DNA from: Solen grandis
Taxonomy: Eukaryota; Mollusca; Bivalvia; Adapedonta; Solenidae
Direction of reading: 5' to 3'
Assembly: GCA_021229015.1 (NCBI GenBank)
Contig: CM037782.1
Location: forward strand, 43,553,224 to 43,617,223
Length of the DNA: 64,000 bases
Made by a program: the position numbers and the translations under genes. Of this stretch, positions 12,315 through 23,844 are shown one piece after another. Position 1 is the first letter of the stretch; each line of letters starts with the position of its first letter. The notes beneath the pieces are model-generated. The model was not told where the DNA came from. It was given only the letters and a program-made list of their open reading frames with translations, and made no database searches.

Positions 12315-13078
12315 CAGTTGGTTTCGGTTATCCAAACATGTGTTATCCGAAGCCTACCTTTTATCTGAACCTAACCTTCGGTCCCGATTTCCACTCTTAT
12401 ATAAGTTTATATAAATTACAACCCTTTATTTATTTGGTTTATTCAAACATAACCCTTTATCCTAAGTAAAATGGGGTCCCCAGTGTTTAGTTCCATCACC
12501 TGTTAACACCTTTTGTTCGAACCCGTCTGCCATATGCGCTGATCAGCTATTGTGTTTTCACACCTTTACTGTCAAACTGTGATGTCTTCAGTACAGTGAA
12601 CATTAATTTCAATATGATTAAATTGATTGTTAAAGTAAAAGTACCCCATTAATTGATTACAACTAATTGGCAGTCACCTAAATGAAAGAATGCGCCACAA
12701 CTTTTTGCCTCTGCTACATGTGTTAATAAATGAAAATAAAGAATAACGTGTTCCATGTTATAATTATTTCAACTGGTATCAATGCAGAAATGAAACAAAA
12801 TGGGCGACATGTAAAGTAATTATAATATCAACAAAAGCGTATTTGTTAAAAACCTATTTAATATTTTCAGATATTAATTATTTCATTAAGATTGATTTAA
12901 TAGTATAATCTGTATTCTGTTATAAATAAACACAAATATAAACACTCATAATATACCATCAAATACAAACATTAAAACATGCATACAAGCAATTACATTT
13001 GACCACATTATGGCTTATTCAACCAGATGCTTTATTCCAAGTGAATGCCAGTGACTTCGAATAACTGAGATTCGACTG
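12315..13078. mobile_element. Tigger-like non-autonomous element (MITE), 764 bp, TA target
   Basis: The left end is CAGTTGGTTTCGGTTATCC and the right end, reverse-complemented, is CAGTCGAATCTCAGTTATTC. Both are flanked by TA (12313-12314 and 13079-13080). The terminal repeats are imperfect but collinear, with repeated TTATCCGAA-like motifs inside the left end. No transposase frame is seen inside. The ends resemble Tigger termini but differ from those of the 27.9 kb element, so this is a separate family. Confidence 0.6.
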
Positions 13079-14279
13079 TACTTCCAAAAGCATGCAACTC
13101 ATGATAGAACCAACTAGTGTATTACTTTATATTGTCTATGACAAGGTTATTATGTCTCCACACTGAAAGGTGGGGGAGCACATATACTGAGATTTTGCCG
13201 AATATCAGCTACGTCCCCCAGCCATTGAGCCTACATTTTTCTCCCATCGAACTCTGAAAATTCTCCCAAAGTCAAAAAATTCTCATCCAAAATCTGTTAA
13301 CTAGAATGTAAACAAAAGCAGCAAGGGAGATAACTTTCGCAGTTCAATATTGACGCTTTACAATACTGTTTTACAACATTTTTTTTATGATAGCAATTTC
13401 GGGTACTATCGGATCCAAGTGATTGCTGATCATCAACACAGGAAAACACCTGATTTCTCTCCCAAAGTGAACAATATTTAAAACAAGGAACTTCATTTTC
13501 CTTTGGCAAAAGACGTAAGCAAATGTTATCACAGAAAACTGTCACACAACTGGAAAAGCTATTGAAAAAAGCTGAAACTGCCTCAAAAAAAAGGAATATG
13601 GGAGGCGGCCACAATTAAATCCTCCTTTCAGCCTGTGTTAGTTTCCTGTAAAGAGGCTATATAATGAGCGCTTTTGGTCTCTCCAACCACTTTATTATAA
13701 ATTAATTTTTGTACAAATCTCAATACATCTACTGCATTAGCCTTGACTTTAATTTAAGTCCTAACTAAAAAATTACTAAATTGTATTTACTATTTCTGTA
13801 GTTATTCAGTCAATTTAGAAAATACTTAATGTTTAAAATCATATTTTGTCCAATGAATTTTTTATTATTTTCTTATAATTTTTGGGGTAAATATAATTTA
13901 TTTATAAAAAATTAAACATCAGTTGCCAAATTTACTACTTATTTATTTTAAAAATTTTAAACATTTGTGCAAAAAAGATAAATAAATAAATATATAATGC
14001 TATGAATGCATCAATCAAAAACAGTTTACAACAAAAAGTAGGTGTTTGAACTGATTTTATTGAACTTGATACTAATCACATAGCTCTGTATTTATCATGC
14101 ATAATTGTCAATTCCCCCTGAGAAAAAAGTTCCCCCAAAATTGCTTCTTGTGCACTATTTTTCCCCCAATAAAAAAAAACCCTGGTTTGTTGCACATATC
14201 GCCATACCAATATGAAGCTTATTCCTAAAACTTTGCAGGAATGTTCACCAGCACAAAAAGTTACATGCCTAAGTAGGTT
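13079..14279. other. Unannotated sequence with CTCCCAAA motifs
   Basis: ATTATGTCTCCACACTGAAAGG with GGTGGGGGAGCAC (13149-13183) looks like a small imperfect palindrome. TTCTCCCAAAG-like and TTCCCCCAA-like blocks recur at 13255-13285 and 14110-14170. A minus-strand open frame of 105 codons at 13297-13614 is cysteine-rich, but no metal-binding spacing or family was recognised. Confidence 0.35.
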
Positions 14280-14545
14280 TTGTAACCAGGTTTTCAACAA
14301 AAATCCTGGTTATTATAAGAGTGGGGTACATTGTTGGGCCGGCGGGCATCAAACATTTTGTTTCCATTGAATATCTCCTGTTAGAAGGTAGATATGATGA
14401 TCAGATTTAGTAGATAGATACCTTATAAGAGGAGGAAGATTGGGACTGATTTTTTTAGACCAGTAGGGTCAAGTTCAAGGTCACTGTTACTAAAAATAGT
14501 TTTTCTTGTTTGGGGCAACACTTGAAAACCTGGTTTTGCCTCATT
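14280..14545 (+). mobile_element. Small element with perfect 14-nt subterminal inverted repeats
   Basis: AACCAGGTTTTCAA at 14284-14297 pairs with TTGAAAACCTGGTT at 14522-14535. The interior carries AGGTCACTGTTACTAAAAATAG, shared with 711-1450. The design recalls families H and D, but the outer hairpin ends are not evident. Confidence 0.5.
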
Positions 14546-14849
14546 TGTTTTTAAATTAATTTGGCCCCTTAATAATAACACAGAGTGGGGGCATCTTTGT
14601 CTGCTTCAGATTGAAGAGAAACATGAGCATCAGCCATTTGACCGCGTAACTTCCGTTGATGTCCTGCTCTGTCATTTTGATCAAAGTGCTTGTTAACCTC
14701 ACTGTCATGTTGTTTAACATCTGAAATTACCTGTAATAAACATGCAATACAGATTTCAGATGCAACATTTAAGGATGAGATTGAAACATGATAAAACAAT
14801 GCAAGATGTCAGACAGGTAAATTGTCTGAAACTGATCAGTCCCAGAGCC

Positions 14850-15078
14850 GCGACATACCAAACTTGTAAAAAATGGTACTGGTATAGCTTGTCAAGATCA
14901 GCATATAAGGGTAGTTACAGGACTGGTTAGCCCAGTGTCAGGATAATGTGACTGGTTGTGGTATCGTGTCACATATCTACAGTGTGGTTCTGCAATGTTG
15001 CAGCACTATATTTTATCTCTAGAGACAGTCTCCAAATGACTGAAATACTATTGGTGGGATGTTAAACCGAACGAATAA
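14850..15078 (+). mobile_element. SINE, head degraded
   Basis: A short remnant of the head (CCGCGACATACCAAAC) precedes the body: GGACTGGTTAGCCCAGTGTC, TAATGTGACTGG, GGTATCGTGTCACAT. The 3' block is AAATGACTGAAATACTATTG, then GGGATGTTAAACCG. Confidence 0.7.
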
Positions 15079-15879
15079 AGCTTTTTGTTTTCAGAATGGT
15101 GCACAAGGTCAGACCATTTTTGAGACAAATGAGCCTGATACCATTAGTTTTTGTTTTTGTTTTTTTTTCATCTGACCAAGAAGCAATACTAGCCTTCAAG
15201 TTTACTGGGCCTGTTGGCAGTCTATCCTATAACTTTGGAGGTATTGAATTTGATACTGGCTGCGACATATAATAACATAGTTCTTGATACGTGTACTGGT
15301 AAATACGTGTACTGGTAAATTTCCCTTGTGATTGTTGCTCTGCATTTAAGCATATTTCAGCACTCAGGGTCAAGTTCCACCAACAATCTTATTGCTATAA
15401 GTAAAACTTAAATAAAAAAATTTGAATATAGTAATGGTTGAATGTGTGTCTACTTAGATTAAGAATTTAAGTATTACTAAGCGCTATATAAGTATTGTCG
15501 ATGGAATTCGAGTCAGTCAAGATAAATATGACATGGTTTGGTTTCAAATTGTCACATGTTTATGGAATGATATCTCATTGAGGCAGCACTTTTTCAGTCT
15601 CCTGCTGACTTAAGTCCCCAAACAACTAATACTGTAAACCCAAGCACACAGATACACAATCAGTCATCTGATCTGGTTTAGTTTTGGTTGCCATGGAAAT
15701 TTCCATAACAGTTCTAGTTTGATTATGGGCCAATATAGGCGTATTGACTTCTATTTTAAACTTGACCCATTTCAGTCACTTCGAGAATAAATTATGTACT
15801 CTAGTCTGAACTGATTATTCTAGTAAGTATTGGTCCCTTATTATAAGCCCCCCTCCCCCAGGCAATGAAGTTGGGGGTC

Positions 15880-16391
15880 AGGATGGGGGTTCCTGGAATC
15901 AGGTTGTTCATCCATCTGTCTGTACATCTGTAGACAAAACAATCTGCTTGCTTACTCCTCTTTAACTACTGGGCATATTTCAGTGAAACTTTCTTGGATT
16001 AATCATTAAACATTGAAGATGTGCTTGATCTATTACATGTTGGGTTATCTTCCCTTTTTGGATAATTATGCCCCTTTGACTGTTTGGTAGCTCATGTATA
16101 TTGCCAGCTACTACCATAAAGATCTACTGGCTACTCTTCTGCAACTTCTGAGGGGATTTCAATAAAACTTGGTTGCATTCAGCATTACACATTATAGATG
16201 TGCGTGTAATCTATAACAGGTTGGGTTATCTCCCTTTTTGGAAAAATATGCCCCATTGACTGTTTTGGTAACTCATGTACATTGCCAGCTACTGCTTCAG
16301 AACTACTGGATGTATTTCAATAAAACTTGCTTGCATTCAACATTACACATTGAAGATGTGTGTAATTTATAACAAGTTGGGTTATCTTCCC
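15880..16391 (+). repeat. Tandem array, about 155-180-bp unit, left part
   Basis: TTGGGTTATCTTCCCTTTTT recurs at about 16041, 16222 and 16377, with CATTACACATTGAAGATGTG and TAGCTCATGTATATTGCCAG between. The array is interrupted by family H copy H4 and resumes at 16907. Confidence 0.65.
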
Positions 16392-16906
16392 TTTTTAGCT
16401 CACCTGAGCACAACGTGCACAAGGATGAGCTTTTGTGATGGCCCGGCATCCATCGTCCGGCTTCCGTCGTCAACAATTTGGCTTGTTAACACTCTAGAGG
16501 CCATATTTTTAGGCCAATCTTCATGAAACTTGGTCAGAATGTTTGTCTCCATAAAATCTTGGACAAGTTTGAAATAGGGTCATGAGGGGTCAAAAAGTAG
16601 GTCACGAGGTCAAGTCTTATAAAAACCTTGTTAACACTCTAGAGGCCACATTTTTGCCAATCTTCAGTGGGGTCAAAAAGTAGGTCATGATGTCAAATCT
16701 TAGAAAAACCTTGTTAACACTCTAGAGGCCACATTTTTGGCCATATCTTCATGAAACTTGGTCAGAATGTCTGTTTCCATAAAATCTTGGACAAGTTCAA
16801 AAGTGGGTCATGTGGGGTCAAAAAGTAGGTCAATATGAAAAATCCAACATATGTTGTTCATTTATAATCAGGTGAGCGATTCAGGACCATCATGGCCCTC
16901 TTGTTC
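16392..16906 (+). mobile_element. Family H element, copy H4, 145-bp core type, inserted in an array
   Basis: It starts TTAGCTCACCTGAGCAC and ends with CAGGTGAGCGATTCAGGACC, ATCATGGCCCTCTTGTT. The core has TGTTAACACTCTAGAGGCCA at about 16480, 16628 and 16709. The insertion point lies in the T run after CTTCCC, which neighbouring array units show uninterrupted. Confidence 0.8.
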
Positions 16907-17036
16907 TAAAATTTTGTCCTTTCACCAAGTTTGCATCTCATGTAATCAAATAGTACTCCTACTACACTACTTGATGAATACCAACAAAACTTGCTTGGTT
17001 TATTTGTTACACAAGTGTAATCTATATATGTTTGTC
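16907..17036 (+). repeat. Tandem array, right part after H4
   Basis: AAAATTTTGTCCTTTCACC aligns with the ATAATTATGCCCCTTTGACT segment that follows the T run in intact units. ACAAAACTTGCTTGG and GTGTAATCTATA continue the unit. Confidence 0.55.
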
Positions 17037-17145
17037 ATGAGCAGGAATCGAACCTGCAACCTTTTCCTGGGAGGGCAGGGGCGTATAAGTCAGCCCCTAG
17101 GCAACAGTTCTTAGTTAGACCATGCAACTAAGGCCCCATGAATTT
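17037..17145 (-). mobile_element. tRNA-like SINE head
   Basis: On the minus strand GGGCCTTAGTTGCATGGTCT is followed by a B-box GGTTCGATTCC near 17050. The middle is too long for a plain tRNA, so this is a SINE head rather than a tRNA gene. Confidence 0.55.
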
Positions 17146-18861
17146 AATGGCTACATCAGATTCTGTTGGATTAATTGTTGAGATTGGCCACCATTGCATT
17201 TAAGCAGAAGTTTATTCTTCAAATTTGGCAGTTGATATCATTCTTTTACTATAGAAATCTTGATCAACCATGAATACATGAATTTTCACAAAGCATCTCC
17301 AATTGAGATCATCCTCATCGGCAAAATCTTAAATTATGTATCGCTGCCATTTTGAAAATTTGGAGAAATAGAAAACCATTATCGGTAAAGAAAACTAAAT
17401 ACTAATAATTTATTTTGTATGTAAGATATCTTTTCTCTACGCATATAGACAGGGCAGATCTATATCTTTCTGATTTTCAGTTTGAGGATTGTCTCAGTTT
17501 GAGTTATTTTGATCTCAACAGGCTTTACAGAGTTCTCTTCTCATTTCTGAAATAACAAAGCACCAGCATCAGTATTGCCTTATAGTTTCTCAAAGGCTGA
17601 TCCTCATTTAATCTGTTCACAATGTCTTATTTCCATGGAAATCAATAGGTAAGTCTTGATCAGACTTGAATTTTTTTTTAGTCTGATGGCTTAATTATGG
17701 GCAGTATGGTGTTACAGTCATGTACATACTATTGATTGGTCCTAGAGCAACATTTGACTTTATTTGACAGAAGTCTCTTGTGGATGATTTTCTCTCTCAT
17801 CATTGTCATGTGTTTATTCATCGAAGAAATAAAAATACAATATTTCAAAATTAAGTGGTTTGTACAATTTTGTATTAAAGGGATCAGCTAGTGTTTTAAA
17901 TCCCTTCCCCTGAACACTATGTTCCAATGAAAAATGCTGGAAGAACTACACAAGCAAAATTTATAGCAGCCTCAAGCACAACAACCTCTCTTTCATTCCC
18001 TTTCATATTTTTTAGAAATTATTTTGTGTCCTTGCTAAACAATAGCACATAAATGAAATCTGCATTATTACTGTTCTCTTGAGATGACAGTTTAATCATC
18101 TTCTGTATGCAGGCAATCATCATGGTCAGAATAACCTTAAAGAATATCATAAAGAAAGACAAAGCATTTGTAATTTCCTCTTTAAGGCAACCTCCTATTG
18201 GAAATCAATTCGCAGATCTTTTACAAGTATATCTCTGTGCCGATTTAGAGCAGGTCTATTTTTAACTGCAGCTGATCAGCTGTTGAACAGCTGTTAGAGT
18301 GAAGGTCGAGTTTTCAGTTTCTGTTTAAGTGATCACCGAGTGTAAAGGTTGAATATATCTTGTACCCTTTGTGGTTAAGTTGTCTGCATTTTATTGGGTG
18401 CTTTTGTTTGTTTGAGGATTTGTTAATTTTCTTGTGTCTTTATTTTCACACTACCCTGTTATCTGTGATATTGATGTCTAAGTTAATGGGCCAATTTAAA
18501 TTGCTTTACTGGTAAAATTGCCTCGTATCGACTTTATACTGCTATAAAAAGAAAAAGAACTTGATGAAGCTCAGGTAAAACATGTTTATGTCCCTCATGG
18601 TATGCGTTGGTACATTCATTTTTCATATATCAGAGAGTATAAGGCAGTATGTGTTAAAAGATGGGGAAATACAACAAGGACATAGCACCCATTATGAACA
18701 GTATGCATGTGTGTACAAAAAAAAAAACAAACAGTAAAATAATTTGGAACACTGAGAACATCTCGGAACTCACCATTATGGTTCTTTGTCCAAATTCTTT
18801 GACTTGATTGCCAAGTTGTGGATTCCCCAGTCCCCAGCATGTACCTCCCTCCTCACATTCA
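17146..18861. other. Mostly unique T-rich sequence, intron-like
   Basis: No repeat family was recognised. A splice-like GTAAGTCTTG lies at about 17652, but the exon before it would be short and featureless. Nothing else is supported. Confidence 0.35.
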
Positions 18862-18961
18862 NNNNNNNNNNNNNNNNNNNNNNNNNNNNNNNNNNNNNNN
18901 NNNNNNNNNNNNNNNNNNNNNNNNNNNNNNNNNNNNNNNNNNNNNNNNNNNNNNNNNNNNN
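18862..18961. other. Assembly gap, exactly 100 N
   Basis: A round 100-N run is the usual placeholder for a join of unknown size. The order and orientation of the left 18.8 kb relative to the rest depend on it. Confidence 0.99.
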
Positions 18962-19879
18962 TGTAACAATTCTATGAAGTTTATTTCAAACCATTAAAAA
19001 GTTCAAGGGTAAATAAACCTTGTAAACAGGATGTTTATGAATACTAGCATTGCACATGCAGTCAGAAAAAAACAAGGAAAATCAGATTAGCATATTTACT
19101 GATAGCAAGTTAGCTTTAATTTTCAAAAGTTCTGATGATCAGAATGATGCAGAATTTTTAGTTATCCTGGACTGTTGTGTAGCTTTATGACATCAAAAAC
19201 ATTGAATTAACCCTTTACCTCATGAATATTCATGTACATTATAATTTATGGTTTGATCAATAATAATTTACTGACCTTTAAAGGTTTTTTTTTTTTTTAT
19301 TATACATTTTTTTGACCGGGTACCTGACTATTTACTCCCGGCTGAGGAAAGTCATGTCAGGAAACTGTATAACGGATTTATTACAAAGTTTATTGGAAAA
19401 TTTAGTCAAGTTTCTGCATTAATAAATAGTGATCATGCATTGCATACTTATACCCTGTTTATATGAAGTTATTTGCAGGGCTTATTGACCAATCAAAAGA
19501 GAGAATTTTATGTTGCAGTATTGTAAGAAACATTGGAATTTTTTTTCTCAATATTATAGACTGTGTAAAATTATAACAATTGTTTGAAAAAACAGAGGGA
19601 AATGTGGACTAGATAGAAAAAAAAACCCTATCATATAAACATTCAGTGCTCTTAAACTAAAAAATTACTCCAATTTAACCAAGAATTATTTATTTACGCC
19701 ACTGTTTACGAACTTAAAGCAGATATTCCATATAAAGACATCATGCTGTACCCATGTGAGAGCAACACAACAATCCAGTCACATAATTGCCATACCAAGC
19801 AGATTGAGCATTTAATGAGACTAGGTTCAAATTCCATCAACAGTACTTAGCGTCAAGTTCTTCTGTTGGATAGGAATGA
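18962..19879. other. Unannotated sequence with a family B end
   Basis: At 19207 TTAACCCTTTACCTCATGAA with ATATTCATGTAC matches family B ends, but no right end is found. A T run lies at 19287-19299. Nothing else was recognised. Confidence 0.4.
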
Positions 19880-20050
19880 TACTTAGCCGGCATCATTTTT
19901 GGAACTCTCCATTATCAATTTTAGGGAAAACAAGATGAAAACTTGTTGGTCAGCCACCAGTAGAGAGCCAGGCCAGCCTGCACATCCGTGAAAGCTGGCC
20001 TGGCTCTTTACTGGTGGCAAAGGTTAGCACTTATGGTTCCAGCAGGGTAA
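19880..20050 (-). mobile_element. Family C TTAA MITE, copy 2, eroded ends
   Basis: It is an inverted match to 47922-48118: TTAGCCGGCATCATTTTTGG, a hairpin GAGCCAGGCCAGCCTGCAC ... AGCTGGCCTGGCTC, and GGTTCCAGCAGGGTAAGGGT. The terminal TTAA is lost on both sides. Confidence 0.65.
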
Positions 20051-20475
20051 GGGTCTTGAAATATTTAAACCAAGAATGACTTAATTTTCAAATAAATTAC
20101 TTAGTGCTAAGGCCTAAAGAAAGCACTTTAAAAACCTAGGAAAGGTAATTCCTATAAATATCGGTACCTATAAATAAAAGATAATATCTCTCTTTCTATA
20201 CATTTATTGGTATAGACTTTCACAGTCTAATTTATTTCTCTGGAGAAATAAAAGAATTAAGCTATCCTTCTAACTCAATAACAATAAGTAACCTGATGGT
20301 GTAAAACATTTTCATCGGGTTTAATATCTCTGACGTCTGTGTTAAGAAGAAGAGAACAGAATTCTATCTGTATTAAGTATGTGTCAGTGGAGACAATGCA
20401 CTATATGATAATAAATGTCACTTACAAACCAAGGTGAGGTTAATTTTGGCTAAACCATGATCATTTAATCTGTAA

Positions 20476-21214
20476 GACAAGATGGCCAAGATGGCCCTGT
20501 GTTGCTCACCTGAGTAAGATGGATGTGTTAGGCATAATGACAAAAAATCTGGCATCTAAAGTGTTTTTCTAACATTTGACTCAGTGACCTACATATTGAT
20601 CCTACCTTAATTTGCACTCAACTGGGAATTCATGTAGTCATGATTCATATCAAGTTTAATGAAGACTGGACAAAAATGTAGGCCTGTAGAGTGTTCATAA
20701 GGTTTTTCTAAGATTTGACCTGGTGACTTAGTTTTTGACCCCACATGACCCAATTTCAAACTTATCCAAGATATTATGTAGACAAACATCCTGATCAAAT
20801 TTTATTGAAGACTGGACAAAAATGTAAGCCTGTAGAGTGTTCACAAGGTTTTTCCAAGATTTGACCTGGTGACCTAGTTTTTGACCCCACATGACCCAAT
20901 TTCAAACTCATCCGAGATATCATGTAGACAAACATCCTGACCAAATCTATTGAAGATTGGGCCAAAACTATGGCCTGTAGAGTGTTCACAATGTTTTTCT
21001 AGGATTTGACCTGGTGACCTAGTTTTTGACCCCACGTGACCGAATTTCGAACTCATCCGAGATATCATGTAGACAAACCTCCTGACCAAGTTTCATGAAG
21101 ATTGGGCCAAAACTGTGGCCTCTAGAGTGTTCACAAGCAATTGTTGACGACGGACGACACACAAAAGGCGATCACAAAAGCTCACCCGAGCACAAGTGCT
21201 CAGGTGAGCTTAAA
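20476..21214 (-). mobile_element. Family H element, copy H5, 145-bp core type
   Basis: It begins ACAAGATGGCCAAGATGGCC, then GCTCACCTGAG. Four units with TTTGACCTGGTGACCTAG occur at about 145-bp spacing, and it ends in GTTGACGACGGACGAC, CTCACCCGAGCAC and GCTCAGGTGAGCTTAAAA. Several minus-strand open frames with similar peptides come from shifted units, since 145 is not a multiple of 3. Confidence 0.8.
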
Positions 21215-21434
21215 AGGTGTAAAGTACAACCTGGCAATATCATTTGAATGTCAAGTTAAAATAGCTGAAGTAATGAACTATCTTTAATACATCATTTAAT
21301 GTTCTCTTTGTGTAATTTCAGATTGATACTGAGCTATTGCTATAACACTGCAGGCTATCTGAGAAAACAGTATGCAAGACTTCTACATTATCAAACCTTG
21401 GATAAAAGCACACATTTATTAATTTCAAAATATT

Positions 21435-21636
21435 TAATTACCTCATGAATATTTAAGCACAAACATTTGACTTGATGAATATTAATTAACTGAATTTTAA
21501 ATGGTACATGAAAATTTCTTTACTGCGTAAAATCTGAGTTACGTTCAATATTGTATGAGCAAAAAGAGGACCCTAATCAGATAATCCAAAATGAAAGGAC
21601 AAGCCCGATTGGGAAATTTAGCACTGCAAGGGTTAA
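21435..21636. mobile_element. Family B TTAA MITE, copy B2
   Basis: It starts TTAATTACCTCATGAATATT and ends CAAGGGTTAA. The interior has TGATGAATATTAATTAACTG and GAGCAAAAAGAGGACCC. It matches 23640-23844 and 30343 in layout; the internal sequence is diverged. Confidence 0.45.
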
Positions 21637-22532
21637 TGTCAGAGTAGGTTAATACATCCCTTACCAATGCTGATGAGTTCAAAGTTTAAAATAGGAAAAG
21701 CAGTTGACAAGTAAAATTTATAACAACATACTGGTTATGTAAGTATATTTATATTAAGTTTTCATCATATGACATTATGCTTAAACATCTGTTTCTGGGT
21801 TTGTATAACCATCATGTATTTTCTTGTATTTAACATGTTACATAATCATAATAAACAGAATCTGACATGAAATTCATTTCATATCAAATTTTACAAAACT
21901 CATTCGCCAGAGGCTCTTTTAATAACATTTTCACAAACTCATTTGTATGATTTGATACAAAATAACAATGCATGTCTGATTCTATACACATGCACACACT
22001 GGGGTGGGTTAGGGGTTGTATGCAGGGAATATGAGGGGAGTTAACTCCATCCATACTGTATCCCAAATGGTCAAATTTTGTTTCATAATCTCGTATGTTT
22101 CTCCCTTTATGCTAGAAACCACAGAAATTTAAAGTCTTTCATGACTGTATCCATTAATCTGACAAATCTGTCTCTTGAAAACAAATCAGTACTTTCAAGG
22201 TAACCACAAATAGAAAACCATGCTTATATTTCAATAGAAAATGTTATTTTAATGCTTTGACACCATCATATAATCTTTATTTTCTTCAATTAGCCTCAAA
22301 TTAAAATAATTCCTTTGTGCCATTTAATACTGCTATGCCCATTCTGTACAATTATTTGAAATTTCTAGAAATAAAGTGAATCCAAACAGTGCAGTTATAT
22401 TAATCTGATACTACAAATAAAAAACAACAACTGTTTTTGCATTTTTTGCTGAAAATCCTTCTTTTAGTTTACTGCAACACTCATTATTTTGAGTTTAACA
22501 TAGCTGTGTTTTATTATCTTTTTTTTTTTCAG
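21637..22532. other. AT-rich sequence, nothing recognised
   Basis: The only notable item is the pyrimidine tract and AG at its right edge, treated with the candidate exon at 22533. Confidence 0.35.
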
Positions 22533-22572
22533 TTCACTATTGTTGCAACTTAAGCAGGATGGACCTATCAGC
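22533..22572 (+). CDS. Candidate first coding exon (hypothetical gene, start codon at 22559)
   Basis: A long pyrimidine tract ending in CAG (22520-22532) is followed by 40 nt and a textbook GTAAGT donor. Inside is an ATG at 22559 with A at -3 and G at +4, a good eukaryotic start context. It encodes Met-Asp-Leu-Ser and ends in phase 2. The phase fits the candidate exon at 23427-23515. No family is recognised, and the nearest certain exon (25536-25659) is on the other strand, so this would be a separate gene or a chance pairing of splice-like sites. Confidence 0.25.
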
Positions 22573-23041
22573 GTAAGTACATGTTTTCATCACTGACCTA
22601 TGAAAGTTCTCACATGAAAAAAATGACCAGATCAGCAATCAAAACAATCATTTAGGGGCTAAGTAATAAGTAGTTCAATGACCATTAAAACCATTCCATA
22701 TTTTCCCCTTCTAACAGGATTATTCTGTGCTACATATACCAGTATGCCTGTTGCTAGGCAACAAAAGAGGTGTGCCTAGATCCATTGTGATAATCTTGTC
22801 ATTTATCAGATGACATTTCAAAGCGTTAATAGTAACTCATCTTTTGACAGAAATAATTTTTTTTCAGTTGTAAGTTTTCTGTGCTCAAACAATATTTCAG
22901 TCAAGTAGTGATGTCCAGCTGTTAAATATAACCAATAGAGGAAGTCCCCCAAGAGTGATAGACTAACCCTCCTGATGCAAGGCTTCCTCAGTTACACTAG
23001 GAACAGAAATACCTTATGTTTGATTATACAAGAGCACTACC

Positions 23042-23281
23042 TTAACCCTTTCCCTCGTATAGACTCATTTTGACGCCCTATAGGTATCACATAAAGCCTG
23101 ATCTGCAGAAAACCACAGTTAAACCTTACCAAACTTAATTACAAAATACTCATTTCCAGACCACTGAGGAGCAGCGAACAGCATAAAACCTGATCAGCCT
23201 GCGAGTTACTCGCAGGCTGATCTGGTTTAATGCTGTTCGCATAGATCTTTTCATGGTGTCCTCTATGAGGGAAAGGGTTAA
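23042..23281 (-). mobile_element. Family A TTAA MITE, copy A3
   Basis: The ends are TTAACCCTTTCCCTCGTATA and ATGAGGGAAAGGGTTAA. The spacer comes first (GCCTGATCTGCAGAAAACCA) and the hairpin second (CAGCCTGCGAGTTACTCGCA). Orientation is opposite to A1 and A2. Confidence 0.85.
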
Positions 23282-23426
23282 AATGCCAACATGACATTGT
23301 GTATTTTTACTTTTTCAAATCATTTTCATTTCCAATCCTGAGTCTTTGATGGAAACAGGTCTGACCACAACAACTGAAGTCTCTCAATTTTATGTGTGAC
23401 ATAAATGTATCTCATTTCAATTTCAG

Positions 23427-23515
23427 GCAGAGAGATGACTGTTTATTGACAGAAATAAAAAATCTAAGAGCAGTGAATTTGATAGCTCCTATGATTCTAT
23501 ACTGGCGATGTTCAG
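23427..23515 (+). CDS. Candidate second exon of the same hypothetical plus-strand gene
   Basis: The acceptor is CTCATTTCAATTTCAG. If joined to 22533-22572 the split codon becomes GCG and the frame stays open for 89 nt, reading AQRDDCLLTEIKNLRAVNL and on to a possible donor CAG/GTAAAA at 23516. The same frame runs on without a stop to 23670 if not spliced. No domain is recognised. An 89-nt open frame in matching phase is not improbable by chance. Confidence 0.18.
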
Positions 23516-23639
23516 GTAAAATCCCTGTAATGGTTTTACTACATTTCAGACCAAAAGGCCTTTCACGGAGATATAGGTTTCCTAATGTCTCAATAGGGTA
23601 TCTGGTTATCTTGGGAGAGGTTAAGTGGTCCAAGACATA

Positions 23640-23844
23640 CATGATGAATATTAATTTACTGAAAATCTAATGGTCTATTAAACAATGAATTTGTTTTTGC
23701 TATGGTGTCTTTGTCAAATCTGAGCTACATAAATGTATGACAAAACCGAGAAAACCCCGATCAGACAGCTCCTGGGAGTTACTATCTGGTCTATGTCTGC
23801 TTTGTCATTGTGTAAAACTATGTCTGTATGAAGAAGAGGGTTAA
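23640..23844. mobile_element. Family B MITE, copy B3, left end eroded
   Basis: ATGATGAATATTAATTTACTG matches family B. It runs through ACCCCGATCAGACAGCTCC to AAGAGGGTTAA at the right. Confidence 0.4.

Noticed and set aside
13297..13614. Cysteine-rich 105-codon minus-strand frame as a zinc-finger protein
   Set aside because: Cysteine spacing fits no metal-binding pattern and there are no supporting splice sites.
17540..17655. Plus-strand exon ending in ATCAATAG/GTAAGTC
   Set aside because: The open stretch is about 20 codons with no features and a weak acceptor; chance explains it.
20607..21089. Repeated minus-strand open frames with peptides like MISRMSSKLGHVGSKTRSPG (also at 26640-27293 and 55291-55651)
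   Set aside because: They lie in the 145-bp core of family H. The peptide changes frame from unit to unit because 145 is not a multiple of 3, so there is no coding selection.
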